From the NCBI GenBank assembly GCA_002086835.1, contig MVIG01000001.1:434001-498000 (forward strand): a stretch of DNA of 64,000 nucleotides. The letters are read 5' to 3'. The position numbers were made by a program, and so were the translations under genes. Under the pieces are notes generated by a model. That model saw nothing but the letters and a program-made list of their open reading frames with translations, was not told where the DNA came from and made no database searches. The stretch comes from Mycolicibacterium porcinum. GTDB taxonomy: Bacteria; Actinomycetota; Actinomycetes; Mycobacteriales; Mycobacteriaceae. This document shows positions 34,359-42,988 of the stretch, in pieces. Each line of letters starts with the position of its first letter. The stretch's first letter is position 1.

Positions 34359-35588
34359 TCAGCGAGCGGGCCGACGATTCAGCGAACGCGCCCCCATGAT
34401 CAACAGGAGCACGATCACGGCACCGACGATGGCGACGCCGACCCGGACCGGCAGTGAATCCGCCGGTGGCAGAACCGAAGCCGCCTGGGCTGCGGTCGGT
34501 TCGTCGGCCTTGGGTGTCTTCAGGGACGGGTCCGGGTCGACGAGGGTGCCGACCTTCGTTCCCGGCGGGGTGGCGAACCCGTAGTCGAGCAGGCGCGCCG
34601 CCTGTTCCCACGGCGCGATCGGCACCCGGGTGCCTTTCATCAGGATGGCGACCAGTCGCCGGCCGTCACGGTTGGCGGCACCGACGAAGGTCTGGCCGGC
34701 GTCGTCGGTGTAACCGGTCTTGCCGCCCATCGCGCCGGGGTAGTTGTAGAGCAGCTTGTTGTCGTTCTCCACTGGGTAGGACGGGTTGCCGTCGCGCCCG
34801 GGGAAGTCGTAGGTCTGGGTGGCCACGATGTCGGCGAATGCCGGGTTCTGCCAGGCGTAGCGGTAGAACAGCCCGATGTCGTAGGCCGAGGTGCTCATGC
34901 CGGGGCCGTCCAGACCCGAAGGGGTGGCCGCGCGGGTGTCCCGGCCGCCGAGCTTGCCGGCGAGGATGTTCAGCTTCTGCAGCGCGGGGTCCATCCCGCC
35001 GAGTTGAACCGCAAGTGCGTGCGCGGCGTCGTTGCCGGAGTGCATCAGCAGACCGTGCAGCAGGTCGTTGATCGTGTACTGGCCGCCGGGGCCGACGCCG
35101 ACACGGGTGCCCTCGGAGTTGGCGTCCTCCTGGGTTCCCGCCACCAACTTGTTGAGGTTGAGTTCATTGAGGGCGGCCGTGGCCACCAGAACCTTGATGA
35201 TGCTGGCCGGTCGGTGGCGCCCGTGCGGATCCTTGGCGGCGATGATGTCGCCACTGTCCAGGTCGGCCACCAGCCAGGCCTCGGCGGAGACGTCGTTGGG
35301 CAGCGGTGGGGTGTTCGCTGCGGTGATCACCCCGCAACTTGAGAGCGCCTCGCCGCCAATCGTCTTCGCAGGCACCGGCAGCGGTCCTGGGGCCACGTCA
35401 CCGGGCTTCGGCGCTTCCGAGGCATCCACTGCCGGGGGCGTCGTCACCTTGTAGGGGCACTCCGGCGCTGGATCGGCGGCGGCCGTGGGTGCGCACAGGG
35501 CGGTCGGCCCGGCCAGCATCGCCAGGGCCGCCAGTGCCGAAAATCCGCGCTTCAGCGCACGTGTCGGGAGCCTTCGCTGGGTAGCCAT
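34359..35588 (-). CDS. dacB: D-alanyl-D-alanine carboxypeptidase DacB1 (PBP5/6-like)
   Basis: A 409-residue low-molecular-weight penicillin-binding protein that removes the terminal D-Ala of peptidoglycan stem peptides. It has a signal sequence ([19 protein letters not shown]), a Pro-rich linker, and the serine peptidase motifs SIIK at 129-132, SGN at 184-186 and KTG at 290-292. A C-terminal membrane anchor is at ~383-402 ([18 protein letters not shown]) before a basic tail. The length is close to that of Rv3330 DacB1. It acts on the outer face of the membrane. It is probably monocistronic; a TetR gene lies downstream across a 103-bp gap. Confidence 0.93.
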   Translation of the reverse strand: MATQRRLPTRALKRGFSALAALAMLAGPTALCAPTAAADPAPECPYKVTTPPAVDASEAPKPGDVAPGPLPVPAKTIGGEALSSCGVITAANTPPLPNDVSAEAWLVADLDSGDIIAAKDPHGRHRPASIIKVLVATAALNELNLNKLVAGTQEDANSEGTRVGVGPGGQYTINDLLHGLLMHSGNDAAHALAVQLGGMDPALQKLNILAGKLGGRDTRAATPSGLDGPGMSTSAYDIGLFYRYAWQNPAFADIVATQTYDFPGRDGNPSYPVENDNKLLYNYPGAMGGKTGYTDDAGQTFVGAANRDGRRLVAILMKGTRVPIAPWEQAARLLDYGFATPPGTKVGTLVDPDPSLKTPKADEPTAAQAASVLPPADSLPVRVGVAIVGAVIVLLLIMGARSLNRRPAR

Positions 35589-35740
35589 CGTCTGCGCAGA
35601 TTAGGCGAGCGACGACACGATTCCGCGTAGCCACGCTGTGACTCGTGTGGTTTCTGTGACAAATGTGATCTTGGGCGTGGGGGAGCCACGATCATGTTCG
35701 AGGCATGGGGCGGGGGACGGAACCAAGCCGTTAAGCGCGA

Positions 35741-35782
35741 TTGTCCAAGATCACACCACCGAAGGAGCCGTCCCCCTGCACA
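35741..35782 (+). pseudogene. Orphan copy of the secreted-protein leader (decayed gene start)
   Basis: GTCCAAGATCACAC (35743-35756) and the following CCGAAGGAG match the 5' leaders of the two secreted-protein genes at 37118 and 39717. Here the start codon position reads CTG and a stop follows after four codons (CTGCACAAACGATAG), so only the leader remains. It sits inside GGGGGACGG/CCGTCCCCC inverted arms. I read it as a relic of a third paralogue on the plus strand, or a retained leader element. Confidence 0.55.
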
Positions 35783-35822
35783 AACGATAGACCAGCTGTC
35801 AACGGTCTGACCGGACACATGG

Positions 35823-35854
35823 GTCGGCCCCCCTTGGAGGAAAGGGGGGCCGAC
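35823..35854. terminator. Terminator of the secreted-protein gene
   Basis: Perfect 13-bp stem GTCGGCCCCCCTT with its complement (35842-35854) and a 6-base loop, 14 bp downstream of the stop of the minus-strand gene ending at 35868. Confidence 0.8.
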
Positions 35855-35867
35855 TGGGGACGGGCAA

Positions 35868-37118
35868 TCAGCTTGCGCCGTCGCCGCCCCCCGCATCATC
35901 GGAGGAGTTGTCCGCCTTGTCGGCCTTCGCCGGTTTCGCGTGTTTGGCGGGTTTGGCCGGCTTCGCGAAGCCGTTCTTGAAGCCCTTCTTCAGCTTCGAG
36001 ACGGTCGTATCCACCTGGTCGGACACCGACGTGGCGACCTTCTTGACTGCCTCCTGGGCCTGCTTGGCTCCGGTCGGCGTGCCGGTCGCGGACGCCTGGT
36101 CCGGCGTCGCCACAGCGCGGTGCCGGACGAGTTGGCGCGCCGGCGCAGGATCGTCGGCCGCCGGGGTCTCCTGGGATTTGGTGAGCTCGGTTGGGGCCGC
36201 TGCTTTTTCGGCCGACGGCTCGGCTGCGACGTTCAGCGTGATGGTGTCCCCGGTCAGCTTCGCCAGGGCAGGGGCCGGCTTGATGGCATCCCTGATCGCC
36301 CGAGGAAGGTTGACCAGGAGGCCGGGGACCAGGCCCGCGGTGAACGTGGCGGGGTCGTACGACAGGAGCCCCCACGAGCTGGTGGGCGATCCGCCGAAAT
36401 CGTAGGTGTAGCCGTTGAGGAGGGCTCCGGTGAGGGTCGCCGGTGTGTTGACGAGGTTGAGGACGGCGTCCGCGATATCGCCGTCGCCCAAGGCGTCCGC
36501 TACCGCTTGCGCACTGTCGCCAGCGGCGACGAATGCGCCTTGCAGCGTCCCGACGGCAGGCAGGACGGCGCCGGTCACCAGCCCGCCGACCGCGGCGACG
36601 GTGGCATTGGCGATGTTTTGGGTGATCGTGACGGGGATTTCCAGCGCGCTGATCAAACCGAACGCGGACATCAGCACCCCGAACATGAGATTGCCGGCGT
36701 CCAGCCCCGCCTGGTGGTACTCGCCCGCCTCGATGTCATCGATCAGCGTCTGTAGGGCGGCCCCGAGGCTGCCCGGTTCGCTCGACGTGGCCGAGGCGAT
36801 CAGTCCCTGAATGGTGCTGGCTAGCCCCGTCGCCACCGACGTGACGTAACCGACGTCATTGGTGATCACCTGTCGAAGGACCGGCGCCGGGTCGCTGACG
36901 AGAGCACCGCCGATGCGGGCGGTGTTGCCGAATGCGTCGGTGAGTACTTTGGTCCAGGCCGTGACGGGGTTGGTCGCGGCGGTGAGGTCGACGGCTACGG
37001 ATTGCATTGTGGGCGTGAGCATCTGCGGTGCCGACGGTGAAACCGGCGACACCGCCATCGCTCCGGCGCCGACGAGTGCAACACCGGCCGTCAGGGATGA
37101 ACGGACAGCTACGTGCAC
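35868..37118 (-). CDS. Secreted mycobacterial protein with Lys/Pro/Ala-rich C-terminus, paralogue A
   Basis: A ~416-residue exported protein of unknown function. The start is GTG 37118, nine bases after GAAGGAGG; upstream in-frame ATGs lie in the conserved leader. The N-terminus VHVAVRSSLTAGVALVGAGA is a signal peptide matching that of the paralogue at 39717. The middle (~40-300) is hydrophobic and Ala/Gly/Val-rich with segments such as ALEIPVTITQNIANATVAAV and LVPGLLVNLPRAIRDAIKP. The C-terminal ~60 residues are strongly basic (KLKKGFKNGFAKPAKPAKHA), resembling the heparin-binding tail of HBHA. This may anchor the protein to cell-wall polymers or host glycans (inference). A 13-bp terminator follows. 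Confidence 0.8.
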   Translation of the reverse strand: MHVAVRSSLTAGVALVGAGAMAVSPVSPSAPQMLTPTMQSVAVDLTAATNPVTAWTKVLTDAFGNTARIGGALVSDPAPVLRQVITNDVGYVTSVATGLASTIQGLIASATSSEPGSLGAALQTLIDDIEAGEYHQAGLDAGNLMFGVLMSAFGLISALEIPVTITQNIANATVAAVGGLVTGAVLPAVGTLQGAFVAAGDSAQAVADALGDGDIADAVLNLVNTPATLTGALLNGYTYDFGGSPTSSWGLLSYDPATFTAGLVPGLLVNLPRAIRDAIKPAPALAKLTGDTITLNVAAEPSAEKAAAPTELTKSQETPAADDPAPARQLVRHRAVATPDQASATGTPTGAKQAQEAVKKVATSVSDQVDTTVSKLKKGFKNGFAKPAKPAKHAKPAKADKADNSSDDAGGGDGAS

Positions 37119-37138
37119 AGGGGCCACCTCCTTCGGGG

Positions 37139-37179
37139 GTGTGATCTTGGACACGCAGAACGTACCTGAGAAGAACCTG
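37139..37179 (-). promoter_or_regulatory. Conserved promoter/leader element of the secreted paralogues, copy B
   Basis: On the minus strand CAGGTTCTTCTCAGG (37179-37165) and, 27 bases from its start, GTCCAAGATCACAC (37152-37139) precede the GAAGGAGG ribosome site. The same two blocks at the same 27-base offset occur before the paralogue at 39717. Whether it is a promoter, an RNA element or both is unknown. Confidence 0.6.
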
Positions 37180-37346
37180 ATGAACGCGCATGAATTCATG
37201 GCTAACTTCCAACCCGTCGCCAGGGCGCAACGCTCGGCAAGCCACGCTATCTGGCGATCCTGCTGATCAGAGCAGATCTACGCGAGCGTCAGCAATGAGA
37301 AGCCGTTCGGCTGATATTTAAGAACGCAACGAGTTGCCGGATGTTC

Positions 37347-37360
37347 TAGAACTCGTTCTA
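37347..37360. promoter_or_regulatory. KstR-like operator TAGAACTCGTTCTA
   Basis: A perfect fit to the 14-bp KstR motif TnnAACnnGTTnnA, with 6-base arms. It overlaps GTTCTAGAAC, itself a palindrome. It lies 229 bp upstream of the minus-strand secreted-protein gene; no plus-strand gene begins nearby. KstR represses cholesterol catabolism genes in mycobacteria. Confidence 0.6.
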
Positions 37361-37593
37361 TCGGGCGCTGGCTTTTGCCGTGTCGGCGGTTTGACCACAT
37401 TCAACTGGTGGTTTCACGCTGTCGCGATTGACTGAATTCACATAGAGGTGAGTGGTGATCGTCTCTGAGCGGGGTTAGCTGCGCTGTCCTGCGACTGCAG
37501 GTGGCAACCGTTGACAGGGCCGTCGCCGGACAAGCCCGGAGGTTGCACGCAGCCCTTGGACTGCCCGGTCCAGTTGTGCTGGGCCGCCTCCGG

Positions 37594-38130
37594 CTACTTG
37601 CTGCCTGGCGTGCCCAATTCTCGGAGCCCGGTGCTGATCCGTCGGCAGCTATCGCCGATGGCGGTGAGCTGCCGCCGTGACAGCGGATCGAGATAGTGGA
37701 TCCGAACCCAACCCGCGTAGGTGCGCAGCGCTAGGCGCATTCGGGACCGGCCGGCGGGAGTGATCTGGGCGAGCACGCTCCGCCGGTCGCGCTCACTGGT
37801 GGTGCGTCGGAGCAGCCCTTGCGCCTCTAGGCGACGGACCTGTTGGGTGACCCGACCCGGCATCAACACCACGGCCTGCGCCAGATCGCCCATCCGTGCG
37901 GTGCCATCCGGGGATTTCATCAGAAAATCGAGCAGGATGACGTCGAGCAAGGACAGCGCGTGCGCGGTGTGCAACGCCCGGTTGAGCGCGTGGTACGCGC
38001 GGATCGCGGTGTCCAGATAGTCGTGCCAACTGAGGCTCTCGAGCTCGTCTGCATCTGCCCACGCGGCTGCAGACTCATTGCGCCCCATCCGATTGCGAGC
38101 TTCACGGCCCGCCTTTTCAACGCTCGCCAC
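37594..38130 (-). CDS. MarR family transcriptional regulator
   Basis: A ~178-residue MarR regulator with a ~30-residue polar N-terminal extension. Core: LSLLDVILLDFLMKSPDGTARMGDLAQAVV, recognition helix LMPGRVTQQVRRLEAQGLL and the wing RRTTSERDRRSVLAQITPAGRSRM. The start is GTG 38130, six bases after GGGAG; an ATG at 38136 would sit directly on that site. The SMP-30-like gene lies upstream on the same strand, 137 bp away, so regulation of neighbours is possible but unproven. Confidence 0.85.
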   Translation of the reverse strand: MASVEKAGREARNRMGRNESAAAWADADELESLSWHDYLDTAIRAYHALNRALHTAHALSLLDVILLDFLMKSPDGTARMGDLAQAVVLMPGRVTQQVRRLEAQGLLRRTTSERDRRSVLAQITPAGRSRMRLALRTYAGWVRIHYLDPLSRRQLTAIGDSCRRISTGLRELGTPGSK

Positions 38131-38267
38131 AGACATCTCCCGACAAGATGCGGCAACTCCTGGCTGATGAATTGATCTTGAGGCCTCACACCATAAGGCG
38201 TCTCCTCGTCCTTCGTCGAGGGAATTGCTCAACTCAACGGTTTGCCTGTGTGCCGGCGCCCGCAGGG

Positions 38268-39293
38268 TCAGTAGGTACTCCCGATGTCGGTGTAGGCCAA
38301 TGCGGGGAATTCGATACTGGACATCCACAATCGGCCGTCGGCCTCGACGACTCCGGTGACGACACCGAACTCCTTGTGCCGCATGCGGATCCCGCTGACC
38401 GCGCGGCCGGTATCGGCGTCGAACGCCACCACCCACACCTGGGACTCGATCTTCGGCAGCAGGGGCTTCGGCAGCCGCCACAGCAGGCGACGCAGCGCGG
38501 GCGCCAGCGGTGCCAGCCGCTCGGCCGCGGGGACGATCGGGCTCACGAGCGCGACCCAGATCCGCCCGTCCGACCCGGTGGAGATGTTGTCCGGCATGCC
38601 GGGAAGATGCACCGCCAGCGGTGTCGAAGTGCCGGCCTGCGGTCCGGTCAGCCAGTACTTGGACAACCGGCGCCCCTGGGTTTCGGCGAACACCAGCGCA
38701 GATCCGTCGGCGGTGACGGTGACCCCGTTGGCGAAGTACAGGCCTTCGATGAGGGTGGTGACGGAGCCGTCGGTGGACAGTCGGTAGAGGCCGCCGGTGC
38801 CGCGGGCCTCCATGATGGCGCCGTCGAAGTGCTCGAAATGAAAGCGGCTGGTCGATTCGGTGAAATAGATTGTTCCGTCTGATGTTTCGGTGACGTTCGA
38901 GCAGAACGTCAGCTTCCTGCCATCCACGGACTCGACCAGCGTGGTGATCCCGCCGGTGCTCGGGTCGAGTGCCAGCAGCCCGCGGTGGCTGTCGCAGATC
39001 AGCACTCGCCCGTCGCGGGCGACGTGCAGGCCGAGGGGGCGTCCGCCGGTATCGGCGACGATGGCAGCGGCGCCATCGGGGGAGACCCGCACGATCCGTC
39101 CGTCCACCAATCCGGTCCACAGCTGTCCGGATTCGTCGGCGACGACGTCCTCGGGCCCCTCGCCCGGCATCGGCACGACGGTCAGTTCGGCTGGCCCGAA
39201 GTCGGGCAACGGGTCGACCGGAGGCGGAGTCCACCGGACCGGCTCGATGGGCGGCTTGTGCGGCACGGTGCCAGGGTAGCCCGACGATGGCAT
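38268..39293 (-). CDS. SMP-30/strictosidine synthase-like six-bladed propeller protein
   Basis: A ~341-residue cytoplasmic protein of the SMP-30/gluconolactonase/LRE-like or strictosidine synthase-like group. Signatures: GEGPEDVVADESGQLWTGLVDGRI, GRPLGLHVARDGRVLICDSHRGLLALD, GTIYFTESTSRF, FANGVTVTADGSALVFAETQGRRLSKYWL and GMPDNISTGSDGRIWVAL, with the conserved Glu, Asn and Asp metal ligands. The family hydrolyses lactones or phosphotriesters; the natural substrate here is unknown. The start is ATG 39293; GTG 39266 is an alternative and neither has a clear ribosome site. Confidence 0.83.
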   Translation of the reverse strand: MPSSGYPGTVPHKPPIEPVRWTPPPVDPLPDFGPAELTVVPMPGEGPEDVVADESGQLWTGLVDGRIVRVSPDGAAAIVADTGGRPLGLHVARDGRVLICDSHRGLLALDPSTGGITTLVESVDGRKLTFCSNVTETSDGTIYFTESTSRFHFEHFDGAIMEARGTGGLYRLSTDGSVTTLIEGLYFANGVTVTADGSALVFAETQGRRLSKYWLTGPQAGTSTPLAVHLPGMPDNISTGSDGRIWVALVSPIVPAAERLAPLAPALRRLLWRLPKPLLPKIESQVWVVAFDADTGRAVSGIRMRHKEFGVVTGVVEADGRLWMSSIEFPALAYTDIGSTY

Positions 39294-39716
39294 AGCGGGA
39301 CGAAAAGTCAAGTGCGGAGCCAATATTAGAAACACCGCGGTCCCGCCGGCGGACACTGACCACTGTATGAGAACCCATCACCACCGGCCTTCGGTCGGCG
39401 ACATCGATCTGGAGCATCGACACAGGTAGATGGTGATGAATGCGCGGCATGGCTAACTTTTCAGGCGGCAAGAACATGTTTCATTCGAGCCGGTCGGGTA
39501 GTTGCGATCTTAAATTCATCGCCCCGGCGGGTGGGTTTTCCGGGTCCCCCGAAAGGAGCGAATGATCTGGGCAAACAGCCGGGCGACCCGATTGCGGGCG
39601 GCTTCGTCCGGGACGCTGATTCGTTGCGACATTGCAAGAAATATCGAGGTTCTCAGGTTCCTCTTAGTAGCTTTTCTGACGTCCAAGATCACACCGGCGT
39701 CCGAGGGGAAGGCCAA
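39294..39716. other. 423-bp divergent intergenic region
   Basis: It separates the minus-strand SMP-30-like gene from the plus-strand secreted-protein gene. The right end (39654-39716) holds the conserved CAGGTTC...GTCCAAGATCACAC leader and a GAGGGGAAGG ribosome site. Nothing else gene-like was found; the earlier in-frame ATG at 39531 would read through the leader and is rejected as the start. Confidence 0.6.
39654..39694 (+). promoter_or_regulatory. Conserved promoter/leader element of the secreted paralogues, copy A
   Basis: CAGGTTCCTCTTAG (39654-39667) is followed, 27 bases from its start, by GTCCAAGATCACAC (39681-39694), then the ribosome site and GTG at 39717. It matches copy B block for block and in spacing. 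Confidence 0.6.
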
Positions 39717-41024
39717 GTGCAAGTATCAGTTCGTTCCTATCTCACAGCGGGGGTTGCGCTCGCCGGCGCGGGGGCGATCGCCCTCAGCCCGGTCAATCCG
39801 GTCGATCCGCATGTGCGCGATCTGCACCCCGTCACTGTCTCGAATTCCGCGGTGTCGCTGACGGCGACCGTTGATCCGATCACGTGGTACACCAACGTGT
39901 TCCAGCGGACCGCTGCCAATGCCCAGAACCTGGTCAACGTGTTCAACGCGAACCCGGCCCCGCTGTTGGCAACGATCGTCGCGAACCAGACCAAGAACGG
40001 GACCGCCGTTGCGACGGCGTTGCAGGCGTTCCTCGAGAAGGCGGCCACCAATGCCGAGACGGCGGTGCCCGCCGCGTTCGAGACGATCGGCACCGATCTG
40101 GCCGAACTCGATGTCGAGGGTGCGCTGAACACGCTGTTGAATCTGCCCATCGGCGTGCTCGGTGGACCTGGCGGGTTCCTCGGGGTGATGTCCAACGTCC
40201 TGCCTGTCACCACGGCGATCAAAGACTCGATCGTGAATCCATTGGCGAACGCGCAGAAAGCGGTGATCGCGCTGTGGGGCAATGGACTGTTGAAGGGCGT
40301 GTCCATCCTGCTCACCGCGGAGAGCATCTTCGCGCCGTTGATGAGCGGGGTGGGCTCGGTGGGTACCGCCATCCAGGATGTGATCGATGCGGGTAAGGAG
40401 GGCGATCCGGTCGGTGTGGCTTCGGCGATCATCAACGCGCCGGCCACGATCGCCGACGGCGTCCTCAACGGTGGCTACGGACCGACGATCAACGCCCTGC
40501 TCGTGTTCCACTACCCGGGCCTGTTGAGCGGCAACCAGGTACGGCTGCCGCTGAACCTCGGCAACATCACCGGACCGATCCAGGGCCTGGTCAACGCCCG
40601 CGATGCCGTGGTGAAGGCGCTCGGGGGCACGCTCAACCCGGTGCCTACGCCGGTACCGGTGCCTCCGATCGTCACCGCGGATACGGCGGCACCGGCGAGC
40701 CTGGACGCCGCACCGGTTTCCGCGTTGCGCGCGGCCCCGGGCGAAACCGTGGCCGGCGACGGTGTCGCGGACTCGGACTCGGACTCGGACTCGGCGCCGG
40801 CTCCGGCCTCGGACAGTCCGAAAGCGCTGTCTGCCCCTCGGGTGAAGGCCGCGGTTGCCAAGCCATCTGATCGAATCGGCAAGTCGGTCAAGGAGATCGG
40901 GGACAAGGCGGCGTCGGACCTGAAGTCCGGTCTGAAGAAGATCGGCGACAATGTCACCAAAGCCCTGAAGGCCAAGCCGGGCAAGCACCGTGCCGGTGGT
41001 TCGAGCGCCAGGAGTGAAAGCTAG
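39717..41024 (+). CDS. Secreted mycobacterial protein with basic C-terminus, paralogue B
   Basis: A 435-residue exported protein, paralogous to the product of 35868-37118. The start is GTG 39717 after GAGGGGAAGG. The signal peptide VQVSVRSYLTAGVALAGAGA is nearly the same as in the paralogue. An Ala/Val/Gly-rich middle follows (AAATNAETAVPAAFETIG-like helices, PIGVLGGPGGFLGVMSNVLP). Then come a Pro-Val-rich hinge (NPVPTPVPVPPIVT), a short Asp-Ser repeat (DSDSDSDSAPAPAS) and a Lys-rich amphipathic end (SVKEIGDKAASDLKSGLKK). Function is unknown; surface attachment is plausible from the basic tail. A 17-bp terminator follows at once. Confidence 0.8.
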   Translation: MQVSVRSYLTAGVALAGAGAIALSPVNPVDPHVRDLHPVTVSNSAVSLTATVDPITWYTNVFQRTAANAQNLVNVFNANPAPLLATIVANQTKNGTAVATALQAFLEKAATNAETAVPAAFETIGTDLAELDVEGALNTLLNLPIGVLGGPGGFLGVMSNVLPVTTAIKDSIVNPLANAQKAVIALWGNGLLKGVSILLTAESIFAPLMSGVGSVGTAIQDVIDAGKEGDPVGVASAIINAPATIADGVLNGGYGPTINALLVFHYPGLLSGNQVRLPLNLGNITGPIQGLVNARDAVVKALGGTLNPVPTPVPVPPIVTADTAAPASLDAAPVSALRAAPGETVAGDGVADSDSDSDSAPAPASDSPKALSAPRVKAAVAKPSDRIGKSVKEIGDKAASDLKSGLKKIGDNVTKALKAKPGKHRAGGSSARSES

Positions 41025-41035
41025 CTCACGACAGC

Positions 41036-41072
41036 CAATCGGCCCTCTCCAGAAACTGGAGAGGGCCGATTG
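41036..41072. terminator. Bidirectional intrinsic terminator
   Basis: Perfect 17-bp stem (CAATCGGCCCTCTCCAG and complement) with an AAA loop followed by TTCTG. It lies between the convergent secreted-protein gene and the aminotransferase gene, 12 bp after the former. Confidence 0.9.
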
Positions 41073-41091
41073 TTCTGCCGGTTCGCCGTCG

Positions 41092-42462
41092 TTACAACAG
41101 CTTTCCCGCCTCGGTGAGCACACCGTGCAGGATCTCGTAGATCGCGTCGAACTCGGCCTGCCCGCTGATCAGCGGCGGCGCCAGCTGGATCACTGGGTCG
41201 CCACGGTCGTCGGCACGGCAGTACAACCCGGCCTCCCACAGTGCCGGCGTCAGGAACCCGCGCAGCAGACGTTCGGACTCTTCGTCGTTGAACGTCTCCT
41301 TGGTCGCCTTGTCCTTGACCAGTTCGATGCCGTAGAAGAAGCCCTCACCGCGGACATCGCCGACGATCGGCAGGTCGTATAGCTTCTCCAGGGTGGCCCG
41401 GAACGCCGGGGCGGCTTCCTTGACGTGGTCGTTGATGCCCTCGCGCTCGAAGATGTCGAGGTTGGCCATGGCGACTGCGGCCGAAACCGGGTGTCCGCCA
41501 AAGGTGTAGCCGTGACCGAACGTGGTCTTGCCGTCGTTGAACGGTTCGAACAGCCGGTCGCTGGCCACCATCGCGCCCAGTGGTGAGTAGCCGGACGTCA
41601 GGCCCTTGGCGCTGGTGATGATGTCCGGCACGTAGCCGAAATCGTCGCAGGCGAACATCGAACCGATGCGGCCGTAGGCGCAGATGACCTCGTCGGACAC
41701 CAGCAGCACGTCGTATTCGTCGCAGATCTCGCGGACCCGCTCGAAGTAGCCGGGCGGCGGCGGGAAGCAGCCACCGGCGTTCTGTACCGGTTCGAGGAAC
41801 ACTGCGGCCACGGTGTCGGGCCCCTCGAACTCGATGGCCTCGGCGATCCGGTCGGCGCAGTAGCGACCGAAGACCTTTTCATCGTGGGCATATTCGGCAG
41901 GTGCGCGGTAGAAGTTGGTGTTCGGTGCGCGGAAGCCGCCGGGAGTCAACGGCTCGAACGGCGCCTTGAACGCCGGGATGCCGGTGATCGCCAGGGCGCC
42001 CTGCGGGGTGCCGTGGTAGGCGATCGCACGCGAAACCACCTTGTGCTTGCCGGGCTTTCCGGTCAGCTTGAAGTACTGCTTGGCCAGTTTCCACGCGCTT
42101 TCGACGGCTTCTCCGCCGCCGGTGGTGAAGAACACCCGGTTCAGATCACCCGGTGCGTAGTTGGCGACGCGTTCGGCCAGTTCGATGGCCGGCGGCGTGG
42201 CGTAGGACCACAGCGGGAAGAAGGACAGTTTCTCGGCCTGCTTGGCCGCCGCTTCGGCGAGTTCCTTGCGGCCGTGGCCGACCTGGACGACGAAGAGGCC
42301 GGACAGGCCGTCGATGTAGCTCTTTCCCTTGTCGTCGAAGATGTGAACACCTTCGCCGCGGGTGATGATCGGAGGTGTGATGCCCTCCCCGTGGCGGGCG
42401 AAGTGCCCCCACAGGTGGCGGTTGGCTTTTGTTGCCAGATCGGATTTTTCGGTGACGCTCAT
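41092..42462 (-). CDS. Class III (omega-amino acid/polyamine-type) aminotransferase, Rv3329-like
   Basis: A 456-residue PLP-dependent fold-type I aminotransferase. Motifs: FFTTGGGEAVESAWKLAKQY (phosphate cup), AYHGTPQGAL, EPVQNAGGCFPPP, LLVSDEVICAYGRIG with the ring-nitrogen Asp257, and the Schiff-base Lys286 in ITSAKGLTSGYSPLG. FGHGYTFGGHPVSAAVA completes the fold. Relatives act on putrescine, GABA, beta-alanine or similar omega-amines with pyruvate. The start is ATG 42462, five bases after GGGGAA, overlapping the Lrp stop as ATGA. With the aldehyde dehydrogenase divergent at 43095, it could supply an aminoaldehyde from a diamine. Confidence 0.9.
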   Translation of the reverse strand: MSVTEKSDLATKANRHLWGHFARHGEGITPPIITRGEGVHIFDDKGKSYIDGLSGLFVVQVGHGRKELAEAAAKQAEKLSFFPLWSYATPPAIELAERVANYAPGDLNRVFFTTGGGEAVESAWKLAKQYFKLTGKPGKHKVVSRAIAYHGTPQGALAITGIPAFKAPFEPLTPGGFRAPNTNFYRAPAEYAHDEKVFGRYCADRIAEAIEFEGPDTVAAVFLEPVQNAGGCFPPPPGYFERVREICDEYDVLLVSDEVICAYGRIGSMFACDDFGYVPDIITSAKGLTSGYSPLGAMVASDRLFEPFNDGKTTFGHGYTFGGHPVSAAVAMANLDIFEREGINDHVKEAAPAFRATLEKLYDLPIVGDVRGEGFFYGIELVKDKATKETFNDEESERLLRGFLTPALWEAGLYCRADDRGDPVIQLAPPLISGQAEFDAIYEILHGVLTEAGKLL

Positions 42463-42971
42463 CGAGTTCCCCAATTGTATTGCTGTTTGACGAGTTTCAG
42501 ATAGACGAGGGTTTCGGTGGTTATCACTCCCGGCAGTGAGCGGATCTGGGTGTTGAGTAGTTCGAGCAGACTGTCGTCGTCTTCGCAGACCACCTCGCAG
42601 ATGGCGTCGAAGGACCCGGCCGTCAGCACGACGTAGTCCACGGCTTCGATGGCCGAGAGCTTCTCTGCCAGCTTCAGGGTGTCGCCGGTGCAGCGGATGC
42701 CGATCATCGCCTGCCGGGCGAACCCGAGTTGTAGCGGATCGGTGACCGCGACGATCTGCATGACGCCGGCGTCGACCATGCGCTGGACGCGTTGGCGCAC
42801 CGCGGCTTCGGACAGGCCCACGGCCTTACCGATTCCGGCATACGAACGTCGGCCGTCGGCCTGCAGCTTCTCGATGATCGCCTTCGACAGTTCGTCGAGC
42901 TGAAAGGCGGTGCGAGAATTGTTCACGCGCAGTGGGACGGCCTGAAGGTCGGGACCATCAGGGTTGGTCAT
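42459..42971 (-). CDS. Lrp/AsnC family transcriptional regulator
   Basis: A 170-residue Lrp/AsnC regulator. The N-terminal HTH is QLDELSKAIIEKLQADGRRS then YAGIGKAVGLSEAAVRQRVQRMVDAGVM; the C-terminal RAM/AsnC ligand domain is FDAICEVVCEDDDSLLELLNTQIRSLPGV. Such octamers respond to amino acids or their derivatives. ATG 42971. It is coupled to the aminotransferase gene and divergent from the aldehyde dehydrogenase, with phased direct repeats between, so it probably controls both. Confidence 0.9.
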   Translation of the reverse strand: MTNPDGPDLQAVPLRVNNSRTAFQLDELSKAIIEKLQADGRRSYAGIGKAVGLSEAAVRQRVQRMVDAGVMQIVAVTDPLQLGFARQAMIGIRCTGDTLKLAEKLSAIEAVDYVVLTAGSFDAICEVVCEDDDSLLELLNTQIRSLPGVITTETLVYLKLVKQQYNWGTR

Positions 42972-42988
42972 GCACCGATTGTGCACGG

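Larger units (their letters stand above)
37119..37593. other. 475-bp intergenic region
   Basis: The leader and promoter element of the secreted-protein gene lie at its left end (37139-37179). A KstR-like palindrome is at 37347-37360. The remainder is less G+C-rich than its surroundings and holds no convincing ORF, RNA gene or repeat on either strand. Confidence 0.6.

Noticed and set aside
37198-39459. The 12-mer CATGGCTAACTT occurring near 37198 and again near 39448
   Set aside because: The two copies have opposite orientation relative to the adjacent secreted-protein genes, so a shared regulatory role is unlikely; probably chance.
37594-39477. A 627-codon frame joining the SMP-30 region and MarR
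   Set aside because: Only the last ~178 codons encode a recognisable MarR protein; the upstream part is in the wrong frame of the SMP-30-like gene and lacks meaning.
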